From positions 124,001 to 188,000 of the forward strand of contig JAUIRK010000710.1 of NCBI GenBank assembly GCA_030549495.1: a DNA stretch of 64,000 bases, given 5' to 3'. The notes beneath the pieces are model-generated. The model searched no databases and was not told where the DNA came from. It saw only the letters and a program-made list of their open reading frames with translations. Below, piece after piece: positions 23,704 to 37,356 of the stretch (positions are counted from its first letter, which is position 1; every line of letters starts with the position of its first letter). This DNA is from Nectonema munidae. Its lineage: Eukaryota > Nematomorpha > Nectonematoida > Nectonematidae. The position numbers and the translations under genes were made by a program.

Positions 23704-26700
23704 TCCAAAACTAGTTACCTGGGAACACGAGCTAAACCTCCTTCTAAATAACTAAATCTTGCTCAAGATATAAATACATTTTTCCATATGTTCGGAAATA
23801 AGAGATCCAAGAAGGCGAAAAGCCTTATATAATCTAACAGTCCGGAAAAAGCATTTAAAAGCATTTGTCGCGGTTCAAATCAAAATTTCAATGAAAAAAG
23901 CATCTCATAAGCTTAACAAAGTATGATATCGAAAACGATATCGGCCTAATTCATTGCTATGCAAAATTATATACAGGGAACATATGTGTGCTATACGAAA
24001 AGAGCACATAGTATAATAAAATACACACTAATACAAAACTTGGACAAAGAATTCAATGAATTTGTCAAGCCGATTATTATTTGATGAAGATGCTACTACA
24101 CCTTTTTTGTTTGCTAAACGCTACCATTATAAAAATAAGGGTGAATTACTTCTTACAAATTTGATTTCTAGGGAAATCAATTGATTTATTTGTTCAAAAA
24201 ATTACCAAAAATAGGGTTGTTTTTTTCATTTTTTTTTTAAATTATATACAATATTTTATGCATTTATAAGTTGTTTTTTTGATTAATTTTGACTAAAGTT
24301 GTATATGTTGCAAAATAAAGTATTTTTACTTTCATTCTTCACTTCCTCAAAAGAACTTCACCTGAAATGCTTATCAATGCGTCTCTAAATGTGTCAGAAC
24401 GAATTTTCGTTTTGTTCAGCAAATAATAGTTTTTTTTCAAATATTTCTCACACAGGCAAAACAAAAATAATAATATAATTTTACTTAAATTCTACTGTAG
24501 TGTTATGTTATTATTAACAAGAATCTATAAGTATAATAACAATAATTAATATGTTTAATTAAGTTAAGCTTTAATTAATAAGCTTTGCGGTTAAAAAATT
24601 AAAACAGATATAACCGGGCACCCCCATAATTCCTTTTAGGGATTCATCTAAAAGAGGAGTTTTTGGGGCATAATGCCTGCCTGGGTAAAGAATTCCATCC
24701 TTTTTCAGTACTGTAATTTTGACCATAGAATTTCTTTCATATCCTAGATATTTTTTTAAATGTTTGTTTTGAGTGTAAACAGATAAAAAACATAAATTAA
24801 AATTTTTTTCAAGATGGAAGCTAAATTTGCATATGTTTTCACAATTTCTCACTTTTGCCTCGGCTAACAAAGCATACGGCATTACGAAGAGTTGAAAAAA
24901 TCTTTCAGCTGAAAAATTCTTTCATTTTCAAATCTCAATGGTTTTATTGAGCACAAAGTGAGATTTAACAAATTTAATTTTACCATTTCTTAGATATGGA
25001 GCTTCAAAATGAACTCTTTCACATCTAAATTTTCGATAATTAGGAATTCAATTTTACCTATTGTTTTTATGATTTACTTTTTTATGTAATTATCTTTACC
25101 TGTTGATTAGTAATTATATCCCACATGTTTGTAAAATCATGTTAAAAAGCACGAATGAATTTTGGAAATACAGATTCGAAACTTGAAAAAAATTTATTGA
25201 ACTGAACAAAAATTTTAAATATCCTAATTATGCTAAAAGATATTTTCAAATATTGCTTTTTCATTTTCTGTAGTTATGAAAAGATTTTGATGCTCTTTTT
25301 GTGTATCTTGAATCCTTGTAAATGTTTTAATATGAAAAATGCTGTATTTGACTTTCTGGGTAAAAAACTTGTAAATATAAAAGAGAAATCTCATTCCAGT
25401 AGCCAATTTTAGGTAACTTGAACAAAAACCGTTTCTAAGTCTTCTGATTTTAAAATAAATATAGGACTTTTATCTTCTTGTATACAGTATTTGTCCCAAA
25501 ACCATTTTCACAGGCAATATAATTTATCATTTTGGCTCGTAATTTTTATAAAGTTTTCTTTGAACAAAATTTCCAAGGATTGTATAGGGAGTGCTCGAAA
25601 TACATCTAAAATTCAACCTACTTTATACATGAAAGTTAAATTGAAAATATAAATACCTTTATGAAAACCAACTCTTACAACAGAAGTCAAACCATTTTTT
25701 CAAAAATTGATCACTATAAACATATGTAAACCTTAAAGCACCCTTTGAACTACAACTTAAAGAAAAATTATTTTGTGATTTATCATTACTGGAGCAAATT
25801 GAATTAAGGAATAAAGGATTTACTAGAGTAACTAATCATTGACTCTTCAACTCAGTAAAATTTCTTGAGTTATAAGTCAAACCTAAAAGAAGTAAGGCCT
25901 ATTAAAAAACTATATAAATGATCCTATTTAAAAAAAGATTTACTTAACACATTATTCTCCTTTTGCTCCATTAGCGCACGTATGAATCAAGGTGAAAGGA
26001 TGAAGCAAAGTTTTGAAATGTGAAATGAAAAGAAAGGCGTTTTATTTTTGACGCCAGTATTATACTTTGCATTCGTTTAAATTGGAAATAAGTTTCTATG
26101 ACTTCATTGTATCACTTTATATTTATGAGATATCTCTGCTTGTGCTGTTAATCCTATAATAATTGATTTCTGTTTTGCTATGCTCAAAAAATATTTATGT
26201 AGAGTGAAGCATCGATACTCCTGTTTTTATGAAGGCCCCTAGCAAAACTTTACTTTTTGGATGCATTTATACTCAATAGTGAGTCTGTTGTTTTCCTTTT
26301 TTTGAATCCTATTGAAAATTGTTTTAGTAAATGAAACAACAATCCTATTTTGGCATGAATGCCTTAGTGAACAAGAGTTAAAAGAGCGCAAAAATATGCT
26401 TTGATATTTGAATAAATCATATATTCGGCAAAATTAAAAAACGTTGTATGCTATTATATTATAGATTGAAAATAAAATAAAGAATATAATAAATAGTTTT
26501 TATTACTCAGTCTGGAAAATTTCTTCTTCTGTACTTTTACTCGTTGATCGAGGTTTTTCGATGGACTCAGAATATAATAAATTTTCATCTCTTGTTTTTC
26601 ATGAATTAAGTGAAATTCAAAATCTTTATTAGTTTTTTCCTTTTTATATTCCTCGAATTTGGATGATATTTCTAAAAATTTTTAGGAATTTTTCTTTTTC

Positions 26701-27949
26701 AATGAACATCTTTGCAAAACTTTTTCTCGAAAAGTGTAAAAAATTTCATCTTCCATATTTTCTTCCTTTTTTATGCAACTTTTCATCAATATGCCAGTTG
26801 AAAGTTAGCTAACATCATTAGAGCATACAAATTTTAAAACAATTTAAAAAATAAAGCTTCAACCGGTTTTTGGAAAAGAAACAATTCTTCAAAAACTGTA
26901 GACATATTTATCAATAACATTTTAAAGCAAAGTAAAAAATCAATCATATAAAGAGAACCTGCTCATCTAATTCTGCAATCTAAAATTAATTTGAGAATTA
27001 AACAAAAAATTGTTCATTTAAAGAGCCTTAAAAGTTGAAATATTTAGTAAGGAAATATTTTGCATATTCTCTTTCATAAAATTACTTTAATATTTTTTGA
27101 TTATAAGAAAAACTCATTGATTTTCTTTCATTAATTAATTAATTAAGAATGTAATTAAACAAATAATTGAATATTATGATTATATTGAATTTTATTTTGA
27201 TATAAAAACCTTTAATAATTAAATGTTTGTTGGTTTGGAAAAAACGGTTCTAAATTTAAGTTTCACAGAATATTATTTAAATTTGGAAAAATTCGAGTAT
27301 ACTTTTCAAATAATATTCAATGAAGATTTAATGAAACAATTCTATGGAAGCTAATATTTCGTTGCACCAGTTATATCATTTTGGTATAATGTCTTTGCTT
27401 GTATAAACAACACGATCTAGAGGTTGTTGATGCAAGGATTTAATCATAGATTGACAAGAGAAAATCTTAGATCAAAAATGCGATGAATGGCTAAATCTTT
27501 TGCATGCTTGCTTTGTGATGTAAATCATGTTAGTGAGTGTTTTTTTCAAAGCAAACATTGAAATGTCATTTGATAGAAATATTTTTACAGTACGCTAACA
27601 CATGTGCCAGAACCTTAGCAAACTTTAAATTCATCTTCGTTCTTTCGTAAATTGCGGATATTTGAGAATTAATTTTTTAAAAAATCGTACAATTTATGAC
27701 ATGTGATTATATAAATAAAGTGTAACATCAGTAAAGTACACTACATCACACATGTAGCGTAACTTCAATCATTCTGACCATCTCATTTCTGGAAGAAGTT
27801 GCGTTTTAAAAAACCAAACCTTCAATGCTTTTGTTTTAAAATAAATCTAACATCAAACACTAGCATTTAAATTATATTCTTTATCAAAACGAAATAGTTG
27901 GGCGCTTGTGGGTTAATAATTAAAAGATAATGAAATTAGAAAGAAAGCA
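23704..27949. other. gene-free AT-rich DNA
   Basis: About 4.2 kb with no supported exon or mobile element. The - strand frame at 24571-24882 (VKITVLKKDGILYPGRHYAP) is the most protein-like text, but it has no recognised family and no framing splice sites. Confidence 0.5.
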
Positions 27950-28640
27950 CTTTATTCTGATGCAATAAAAAAATCTGTTAATGTAATAGTTAAGAAGTCA
28001 GAAAAAGAAGTTGATATGAAAGAAGTTGAAAAAGAAATTGTCAAAGCTAATGTGAAAATTAAAAAAACTTTTATGAATAAAAAAGGAGAATATTGTTTTG
28101 TTATGCCTGAAAATGAATCATCTTCTGCTCTTGTTTCGCTTCTTGAAAAATCATATGATAAAAACACAATAAAGGTAATCGATGATAAATATGTATATTT
28201 AGGGATTACAGGATTAATGTATCAATATGAAAAGGATGAATTACTTGATAATTTAATGTCTTTGAATAAAGATTTGAATATCGATAAGGAAAACTCAAGG
28301 GTATCCTTCGTAAAAAATCAAATAATTCGAAATTTTTCTATGTTGTAATAAGTACTTCTAAAGAAGTTGCGGAAAACATTAAAAATAAGGGCAATTTAGT
28401 ATATATTGGACTGTGTGCTTGTAGCGTTTTTAAGTGGAATTTTATAAAAAGATGTTCTATTTGTCAAGGCTACGGACATTGGAAATCTGTCTGTAAAAAC
28501 AGCCCTGTTGTGCATTGTGAGCATAAGATCATGAAAGTCTTAATTGAAATAAAAAAGATGAACTGGAAAAGTACACATGTGTTAATTGTAAAAAAAGAAA
28601 TCTTAGTCATGACCATTCAGCTATAGTTCTTCTCTCTGCC
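27950..28640 (+). pseudogene. LINE ORF1 fragment with CCHC zinc knuckle
   Basis: A + strand frame (28016-28348) rich in Lys/Glu is followed, after a frame change, by CSICQGYGHWKSVC at 28453-28494. That is a perfect C-x2-C-x4-H-x4-C zinc knuckle, the nucleic-acid-binding motif of LINE ORF1 proteins. It lies just upstream of an endonuclease domain in the same orientation, so it is the 5' part of one LINE. Stops and frame shifts make it non-functional. Confidence 0.7.
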
Positions 28641-28679
28641 CATTATTCAAAGAATTAAAACACTCAAATATACTTTTAT

Positions 28680-29275
28680 TGAAAAATTCAAAAAACTTGA
28701 AATAAATGGTTCTGGAAAAATTAATTTTGTTTTATGGAACATTAGGTCGTTATGTAACAAATATGAGTTAGTTTTTGAATATATCAAAACACATATGATA
28801 AATGTAGTATATTTATGCGAGATATGGTTTAATAATAATTTTCAGCATGTTATAAATTACTTCCAGGCCAGAGGCTTTACCGTATATTTTGCATCTCGAA
28901 AAGGGCGAGGTGAGGGAATTGCCGCTATTTGTTCAAATACTCTGAATATTAAGATTATCGAATTGAAACCATTCACTTCTTTTGAATGCTTTGCATGCTT
29001 AGTGGGTCAAAAAGATAAAATTATAAATATTGTAATTTATAGATTGTTGTCAGTAAAAGTTAGGAAATTCTTAGATGAATTTTCTGAATTTCTTATTGAC
29101 CTTAATAGTTATAAATATAGAGCTTTAATAATGGGAGATTTTAATGTTCATTTTGATGTAAATTTTCATTTGATGGCTCTGCAAAGGAGCTTATAAATCT
29201 CATGAATTTATTTTATTATAAAAAATGCATCTTTGCAAAAACTCACAGAGCCGGCCACACTTTAGACAATTTCTA
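28680..29275 (+). pseudogene. LINE apurinic-like endonuclease domain
   Basis: The domain starts INFVLWNIRSLCNKYELVFE and continues IKTHMINVVYLCEIWFNNNF. It then gives GRGEGIAAICSNTLNI, the hallmark ALIMGDFNVHFDVN (28795-29165), and finally FAKTHRAGHTLDNF. This is the APE-type endonuclease found at the start of ORF2 in CR1/Jockey-group LINEs. One frame change occurs near 29165, and the sequence fades before any reverse transcriptase. The element is a truncated fossil with a recognisable 5' half, which is unusual because LINEs normally lose their 5' end. Confidence 0.85.
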
Positions 29276-31791
29276 AGCTTAAAAATAATGTTTACACATA
29301 CAGTAGGAAATTATGTTAGTAACCGTAACAAATATATATACTTTATCAAGTTTGGAGGCATAGAAAATCAAAAAGAGGAGCAATCAAGATTTCTATTTTA
29401 AAAAGACTACACAAATCTAAATTTTTATTTAGAAAACCATACGTATTTTTACAAATCAAATATATGAAAGTTAAAGCTGTTGGAAAGAAATTCTATAAGA
29501 TGTTGATTGGTCAAAAGATGTAAACGAGGTTTTAACTTCACTAACTTCATTAAATAATTTGCAAAAAGGAATTAAACTTAAAAAGAAAAAACTGAAATTT
29601 TCGCGGAAGTGAATGAAGAGTCGCATGCGGTTCTCATGGCCTCATTTTCACACCGTTGCACTCCATTCACAAATTCTAGGCTGGCTGATTATGTTTTTTA
29701 CTAAACGAAGTATGAATTTTATATTTTATCAATCGACTAAACCAAGTTCTTTCCTAATCCAAAAGTATTTTGCGTGATCAAGCATAAAATTTAGTTCTTG
29801 TAAAGCCACTTGTGATAACTTTACCATATGTCTTTGATTAGTTAACGCTAATTTTATTCCTAAGTAATGTTTACGAATCATAGTAAATGAATGTAACGCT
29901 AATTTTATTCCTAAGTAATGTTTAAGAATGTTTTACTGGCTTACATACACACTACATGACATTTGCTATTTGAATAGAATTAATACTGGCCACGATTGCT
30001 GTAATCAATTATACGTCTAACCCAATAAACCCCGTAATTAGCAATCTTAGTTTTAATCTAACTTTTGTATGTAATGATGTATAAAAATGGTAAAAATAGT
30101 TCCAAATTGCCTTTCGATCGAACGGGCATCGCCCGGAATAGAGGTAGGCAGACCTATGGTCAAAGAGGCGAAAATGATTTAATTCAACATACTCTCCATC
30201 ATCATCATCATCATCATTCTCATCACCTTCATCATCAACTTCATCATAATCATCTTCATCATCTCTTTATCTTCATCATCATCTCTTTATCATCATCATC
30301 ATCTCTTTATCATTCTCATCATTTTATTGCTTATTTTTTGGAAAAGAACACACCAAAATGACCTTTTTGCCGTGCAAGTCAAAAATGTGAAGTACACACA
30401 CCACACCATCTATTCACGAAGAGCATGGGAAAGAAATGTGAAAACTTCAAATGTAAGACACTTTTATGAATTTTTAATTGGATCAACGAATGCCTCTCGC
30501 TTTTGATGGGAAGGAGGTTGTTGTGGAATGTTGAGCTGATGTAAGTAATTGTTTTTATTTTATCCCTTTTATTTTTACGAGTCTAAAATGTAAAATGTTC
30601 TGTGCTGTCCTTGATGAAAACGTTTTGCTCAGCATCGCACCATCAAAGTCTCCATACTCTCAAAAGAAGTAGCAGAATTTTGAGAATGAAAAATGCGGCA
30701 TCTAAGAAATGGAAGTTTACGAGATAAAAAAGACAGATTATAGTCTCGTGTAAATGTACAAATTTGTAGCAGAAATGTTTGTCTTTAATCCTAAGATTGT
30801 TAGAACGGAGAAGTTCCAAGAAAACTTTCTGAAACCCAAAACATAAAAAATGGAAGGAGAAGCGTGATTTCTGTAGAAAGAGAGGATTTTATTATTTAAT
30901 AATTAAATGAATAGTAAAGAAATAGTCCCACTATTTGGGCCACCTTCAGCATAAATGCGTATACAATGGCGTAACGAGAAACTTTGAGTCCTATGGGGAG
31001 AGAGGATGGGCGGGCATAACACAAAATTTAAATGATATTTAAAAATTTATCGAATTCAATTTTAAAGGATTATGGAATTGGAAGTGCAGAAAAAAATCAA
31101 TCGAACACTTAAAATTAATAAACTTTGAAGCAATTTTAAGAATGAAACTTTTTAGATATCATTAAATTTGAAAATACTTTCTCCTAATTAATAGGAAAGA
31201 GGAATTGATATTCATTAAGGGACAAATAAGTTAGATCTGAAGAAATGTTCAATCTTATAAAAAGTGGAAAAACTTTTAACATAGACAAAATATTCGATTA
31301 AATTTTCAAGATTACAAAATGTTTTAACATGATGCACAAATGAATTGAATAAGCACTAAATAAAAACTAAAAATCGTAATATAAATTGAATGAATGAAGT
31401 AAAGAATGACTGTCAACGAATATGGTTTGCGATAACAAATTTGGTTTCCATGCATTTTCATCTGCTTGCAGTCTAATATAAGATCGGACCTATTTTTTTT
31501 GGATAAGATATAGAAATTAAAATTACTGTTCAAGAAATAGCAACACTTGAATTACGCATTTTGTGTAGAAAATCCAGACTTTTTGACTTGGGTTTCAAAA
31601 AAACACTAGGGGTTCTCGTGACGATATCAAGTGTTACTCATATCCTTGATGTAAATGTGTGAAATAAAATAAATAATAACTAAGAAAAATAATAGCATTA
31701 AAATTTTCTTCTTCCTTTTTGAAATCTTTCTTTTAGAGAATAAATTATTTTATCTTTACGTTTAACTACATTTTTTTGTATAATTCTTATT
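29276..31791. other. gene-free DNA with short repeats
   Basis: No gene seen. A 31-bp segment at 29843-29873 is repeated at 29894-29924 (51-bp period). The text at about 30966-31015 resembles a worn CAATGGCGTAAC transposon end. Confidence 0.5.
30197..30333 (+). repeat. (CAT)n-type microsatellite
   Basis: Imperfect ATC/CAT triplets with CATCTCTTTAT interruptions. The histidine-rich open frame across it is an artefact of the repeat. Confidence 0.9.
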
Positions 31792-31795
31792 TTAA

Positions 31796-31924
31796 CCCAT
31801 TTAAGACCAAGCAAAGCAGACGATATCTAAAAAACGCAGACGATTTATATTCAAAGTTATTGAAAAAAGCAGACGAAGATGAAATTACTTATGTTCCAAA
31901 ATAGGAACATTGGCCGTAAATGTG
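31796..31924. mobile_element. piggyBac-like MITE (copy 1 of 3 abutting)
   Basis: The termini CCCATTTAAGACC and GGCCGTAAATGTG are imperfect inverted repeats, flanked by TTAA (31792-31795 and 31925-31928), the target site of piggyBac elements. The core GCAGACGAAGATGAAATTAC is shared with copies at 41002 and 57096. Confidence 0.7.
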
Positions 31925-31928
31925 TTAA

Positions 31929-32065
31929 CCCATTAACGACCCGAATAATCAGACGATATCTAATGGAAAGCAGAAGATTTGTATTAAAGAGCATTTGAAT
32001 TTGAAAATATGCAGACGATTTTATTTTTATAAAGACAACATATGTCGACTGTGGTCGATAAACGG
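31929..32065. mobile_element. piggyBac-like MITE (copy 2 of 3 abutting)
   Basis: It starts CCCATTAACGACC immediately after the TTAA that ends copy 1 and finishes GGTCGATAAACGG before the next TTAA (32066-32069). The ends are near inverses. The core contains two GCAGA(A/C)GATTT-like motifs like those of the other copies, but it has diverged. Confidence 0.65.
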
Positions 32066-32069
32066 TTAA

Positions 32070-32191
32070 CCCTTTGAGGACCAACATTTTGAAGAGGATT
32101 CGTCTGCTTTCTTTTTCAACGGAATTTTATATATTCAAAGCAGACAATTTTCATTTCTTGGGTTACTGGTGACCCACTGCTCTTCAAAGGG
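32070..32191. mobile_element. piggyBac-like MITE (copy 3 of 3 abutting)
   Basis: A different subfamily. It starts CCCTTTGAGGACCAAC and ends CTCTTCAAAGGG between TTAA sites at 32066-32069 and 32192-32195. The same subfamily recurs at 62040-62161. Confidence 0.7.
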
Positions 32192-32195
32192 TTAA

Positions 32196-34005
32196 GAAAG
32201 CTATTTTTAAATTTATAGTTCACTGAAAAAAATAACAAGTAATATTATTATTTAAATAGTAAAAAAGAGCATAGTTAATTTTTACTTGGTATATGGAGCT
32301 ATCATTACTAACTAAAAAATTTATAATTAATAACACTATTTGATAAGTAAATTATTATTATATGTTAATATTTTTACCAAATTATTATATTTAGATGGCG
32401 TTAATATGTTAACTTTAATTCCTATATTTTAATAAATTCATGGAGTAACTTAGTTTACACTGTCCTATAAATATTTACAAATAAAATGAAAAAAATTATA
32501 TATACATTAAAATTTTTCAATGATAACAAGAAAAGTGTATTTTATAAAAGCTTCTTTTTTTGTAAATTTTGTTGATTTATGCAAATATTTATACCCGAAA
32601 GTTCTCGGCGCTTGTTAGCTTTAATCCGAATTTTGGTTTGCCCAAATTTTCGATGTTATCTTTGCTTTGATTTACTAATTTAAAATATTTTAGCATTTAA
32701 CTTTTCATTTTTTTCGATTGATAGAGCTATGCAAATTATATTTAATAGTAATGAACTAACCTATAAGAACTAACAATCCATTAGTAAAATATCTCATTCA
32801 ATAGTATTTATCATGTTCTTTGTTAGCTGGAAATTTTTTTTGTCATACAACCAAATTTTATTTTCGCTTTGTGAACTCTCAAATTTAGATTCACTTCAGA
32901 TTTTATCAACAATTTTCTTTTTTGATTTTTAAAAAGTCTTTGTAGATTTGCGCTGTACTTTTTGCAACTTTTGGATATTGATAAATTTTGAATATTCAAT
33001 GAAAATAAATTTTTATCCGAAAACTGTATATTTCCCACCAATCATATGGAATAATTTTTAAGATTGATAGCATAAAGCTTTTTTGAATAGTTTCGAAGTT
33101 TCAACTATAACTTAAATTGCATGACACATGAAACTGGTTAAGAAATCAAGAATTATTTAAAAATCGGTAGTGTTTTTGATGTGGAACTTCAATTTGTAGC
33201 CAATCGACACATATTTGGCAAATAATGAAGAATTCTAATTATTTATATAAAATATTTTGTTGAACTAATATTTTTTAATCTTAGTTGTACATTTATTGGG
33301 GGTGTAAAAATGGACAAAATAGAGAAAGCCTATAATCATAAACATGTGTTTTGAAATGCATCAAAACTTTCAAAGATTTTAAACTTGAATCAAACTACCC
33401 CTATGCCGAAATTTTGGAAAAATGAAGTTGATGAATGATGAATTTTTAGTTTAACTTAATCCAAAATATTTGACAAACACTGAAAGAGCTTTTGGGTTTT
33501 CATGACTTGATTGATAAAGGAATGGTGGAAAAATGCACTTCAAAGCACAGAAATGGGTGAACCAATGAATGATTGAACAGAAGAGACAGGCCACATTTCT
33601 ATATCAGCATAGCAAACACCTGCTGTCCACTGAAGATGGTCTGTATTCAGATAATAGCAATTCTCTATTCCATTCCTCCCGTCTCAGATATATCCTTCCA
33701 ACACTCTCTCCAAATGGATGAATCAACAGTTTGAGCTACTTTGTATAAAAATGGATATAGCAAACGAAGTAGTCTAGTAAGGATACGGGAGAATAAATCT
33801 TTTTTATGTTGCCTTGTCAAGCTAGATTTTATTAAATCATAGAGTTTACAAAGCGGGAATTTTAAAAACAAAGCTATTTTTTATATAGGAATAAAATTAA
33901 AACTCTTCCATAAAAATGATTTCTCATTGGTTTTTCTACTTTACCTCTAATTGGTCACTCACTCCTCAAGGTCTAACATAAGCACTCGAGGTTTTGCAAG
34001 CAAGC
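32196..34005. other. gene-free AT-rich DNA
   Basis: No exon, RNA gene or recognisable repeat. Confidence 0.5.
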
Positions 34006-34013
34006 ATCTACAG

Positions 34014-34467
34014 CAGTGGTTCCCAACCTTTTTTAACCCGTTCCCCCTTTTCCAGTCACTTTTTTACCTGTGGACCCCTACCAATTTATAGTTTGAGCCA
34101 ACAAGATTATCAAAGATTTTTATGCAAAAAATGATTCTAGGCATCTGATTAAATCGTATGCTTATTCATATGAAATCAGAGAAAGCGTAAAGATTGACAT
34201 AAAATTTTTTCCAATTAAAATATAAATTTTTCAAAAATATTGTAACTAATAAAAAGGATATATAAAGATTCAAAATATGAAACTTTAAAAAAGGGAAGAA
34301 AATATTTATTTAAAAAAGCTCTAAATATATATATTTATATTGATTTGGAAAATAGAAGTATATAAAGGAGATTCAGCATAAGTAGTTTGAAGTAGAATTT
34401 CCATGGACCCCTTGAAATTCTTCCATGGAACCCTAGGGGTCCATGGACCCCCGGTTAGGAACCACTG
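34014..34467. mobile_element. hAT-type MITE with perfect 8-bp target duplication
   Basis: The element begins CAGTGGTTCCCAACC and ends GGTTAGGAACCACTG, 14 of 15 bases inverted. It is flanked by ATCTACAG on both sides (34006-34013 and 34468-34475). Near the ends are GGACCCCTA-type stretches typical of this family. It is 454 bp, has no transposase, and is the best-preserved MITE in the window. The MTLASNFKDEG frame on the - strand across it is not a gene. Confidence 0.9.
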
Positions 34468-34475
34468 ATCTACAG

Positions 34476-36420
34476 GCATCCCTTCATCCTTAAAATTTGA
34501 CGCCAAAGTCATTTTTTCACCATTAAATTATCCATATTGTTTTTTTTAGATTGACCCTGCAACAATATTACTTAAATATTACCAATATAAATTTTCTAAA
34601 AACATTAGATGCTTGTCTTTTTTTGAAAAAAATGTTGGTGTGAAAAAAAAGAAAAACCTTAAGAAAAAAAAATTATTTGTAAGGATAATGAAGGCTTCGA
34701 ATTAATGAAGTGCAATTTTTCGAGGATGTTGACTGTAACTAACCCTTATGCAAACTAACTAAATATATATCAATGAATGATGTATAAGTAGTATATGGTT
34801 TGTAAAAAATAACGAAAATATCATATGACGCTTTCAGTGACAAGTAAGAACACTCAAACATTTATTATATAAAAGTTGGCTTAATTATATTTCCTTGAAA
34901 ATGTTTAATGGAATAGAGTTTCGAAAGAACACCATTTTTTTTATCTATTATTTAATTAATAAACATGGTAACTTTGTAGAAAATGTCAATCAAATTTTTT
35001 TCGATCATTAAATTGTCTCTACAAATATCATTCAAAATTTATTTTTAATACTAAATCAACCATATTAATTTGATTTTTGGAATAAGTTATGGGCTTTAGA
35101 GTGTAAATTTGTTTGTAAATTTCAATCGTGGATGACAGAACAAATAAAAATAAATCATTTAATATCGTTGCTATACTCATTTTGGATTGGAAAGCTCTCT
35201 TATGTAAAAAAACAGATTAAAAATATCACGATACAGTATAGAGAGAATAAGGATCATTTCTTATGGGGTGGAAAAATAAGCATCTCTCTCTGGAATATAA
35301 AAATTTTCCATTTATAATTGAATATAGTTCGTTATTTATTTAGTCTTTTTCAAAATTCTTCCAAAATTATGAACTAAATATAATCTTTTAAATCAAAAAA
35401 ATACATCTTGAAGAATAGTATAAGTCCAAGAAATAATTGACAATTTTTTTTTGTTTTATTGTAAAGGTGAGTAAAATGTCAGAAAAATTGAAATTTCAAA
35501 GATTTGAGTAATGATGCTAGAAAATTATAAAGACATTAAAAAGTAATACATATTCCGAATACAAAAATTTTAGAAAAAGTTTAGCAGAAAATAAGAACTT
35601 AATCAAGCTTTGGTCAGCCAAACACATATGGTAATTCTTTCTTTGATATACCTATAAATCAGGGGCGCACATCCTCGAAATTATTAGGGGGGGGGCGAAA
35701 TTTTTTTGTTGCAATTTTCAAAATTAGTGGTCTGGAAATGCCATGGGATGCCAAATATTCAAGCAATCCTTAAAAATAGAGTGTATTCAGCGCATTCCTA
35801 AATTTATAAGACTACTTATATTTTTTTCCAAAATTGGTGAATTGAAATACTATACTTGCAGCGAAAATATTTTAATTAAATTTGCATATCGAATATACAC
35901 TAGTTTAAAAAAATCCAAAATTGTTAGGGGGGGGGGGGAGTGGAATAGGCTTTTCATTTGAAAATGAAGTAGTCTACCAGGCACATTACAGGAATTGATG
36001 AAAGGATATTTGATTCATAGAGAAAACAAATAACTGAAGGTTGGATAGTTTTTTATATGAGTGAATGTAGTCTGAAGGCAAAGAGTCTACTAGACACCCT
36101 GCGATGTTTATATGAAAAACTGTGATTGATTGAGGGGCAGGGGAATAAAATGAAGTTATAATTGTGCAAACAAAAATAAAACAATAAATTAAGATTGTTT
36201 TATTTCATTTTTCTCAGCATCATTCAAAAATAGTATTAAAGCTAAATTGATTCAAGCTACAGAAAGTAAAATAACTTTTAACATTTTGCAATGATTTGCC
36301 TTTTATAATAAACTTTTAAGGAAAAAAAAGTCTAAAAGTTATAGAGCTTCAACCAAAACTAGCAATTTTTACAGCATAACTTAAGTTTTTTGAAACTAAT
36401 TTTACGTATCCCCTACCCTA
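34476..36420. other. gene-free DNA with G-runs
   Basis: No gene. Two long G-runs (about 35689-35697 and 35928-35938) sit in transposon-like text (GGGGCGCACATCC at about 35663), probably parts of a CAGGGGCG-type element. Confidence 0.4.
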
Positions 36421-36595
36421 TAGCATACTCTATGAGTGGCATGCCAGTTTGGTTGAAATGATGAACTAAGCACGGAAGCCTCTGGATTCGATTTCTCATC
36501 GATACGAATTTGTTCAGTTTGACATAAGCGGTACATCAGTAACTGGTCAATGAAAATACATCCGCTGCACCTTACCTTTTACTCAAAATTGATTT
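36421..36595 (+). mobile_element. tRNA-derived SINE, family 3
   Basis: It contains a box B-like GGATTCGATTTC at 36484-36495 and a 37-bp tail segment (36521-36557) identical to 38615-38651. It ends in CTGCACCTTACCTTTAC, the same type of end as family 1 in reverse. Confidence 0.6.
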
Positions 36596-37356
36596 TTTTT
36601 TACATAATTAACATAAGAGAGAAAGGAAACAAAATAAACTAATAAAGCAATTTTCACTATTTTAAAATGGAACCGTCTGTTCTCAGAATAATTTCAAAAT
36701 AATAAGAGGCATAAGGAATGAGAGTTTATTTCATATTTTCAAGTTTTTATAAGCAGCAAAAGCCAACGTTTAAGTAGTTAATCCTTATAGGGTGATTTGG
36801 GAGCACTTGTTTTTTACATATTGTAAGGAATCATAGTATACAAAAATGGTAATTTAATTTAATTATTTAAGTCTAAAAACACAAAATCATTAAAAAATTA
36901 TTTAAACTAACATAAATCAAAGTATACGAGAAAAGAAAATCATTGCGTTTTTTTTGAATATTTTTGTCCACAAATAAAATTCTTACATTTTTAGCAACTG
37001 AAGCATTTTGTTTCGATATTATATTTTTATTATAATAATCAACAAAATTTCTTAAAAAAATGATTTAATTAATCTTATAAAATTTAACAATCGAACATTA
37101 TAAAAATTATATTTGCAAATATTAAGCAAATATAGTATTCTTGCTTTTAAACTGAATAGCTAGTCAAAATATTCATTCCCAAATAACTATTGAAAAAAAT
37201 TTCTTGACTTGAAAAAATTAAAGTTTTCAAATGTTACTTAATTCTAGCAAATTATAAAGTTTAATTCTTAGCGCTAGTCTAACAATATTCATTGATATAA
37301 AATTGTAACGATTTAAAACTATTTTAATTTAACTCTAAATGCAAATTAGATAGAAG

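Noticed and set aside
24571-24882. 103-codon - strand frame with VKITVLKKDGILYPGRHYAP
   Set aside because: Protein-like wording but no family recognised, no splice context, and surrounded by non-coding AT-rich DNA.
30065-30361. Histidine-rich protein
   Set aside because: Produced by the CAT microsatellite; no support outside the repeat.
35683-35940. G-quadruplex-forming runs
   Set aside because: G-runs lie in transposon-like text without a gene nearby; no evidence of function.
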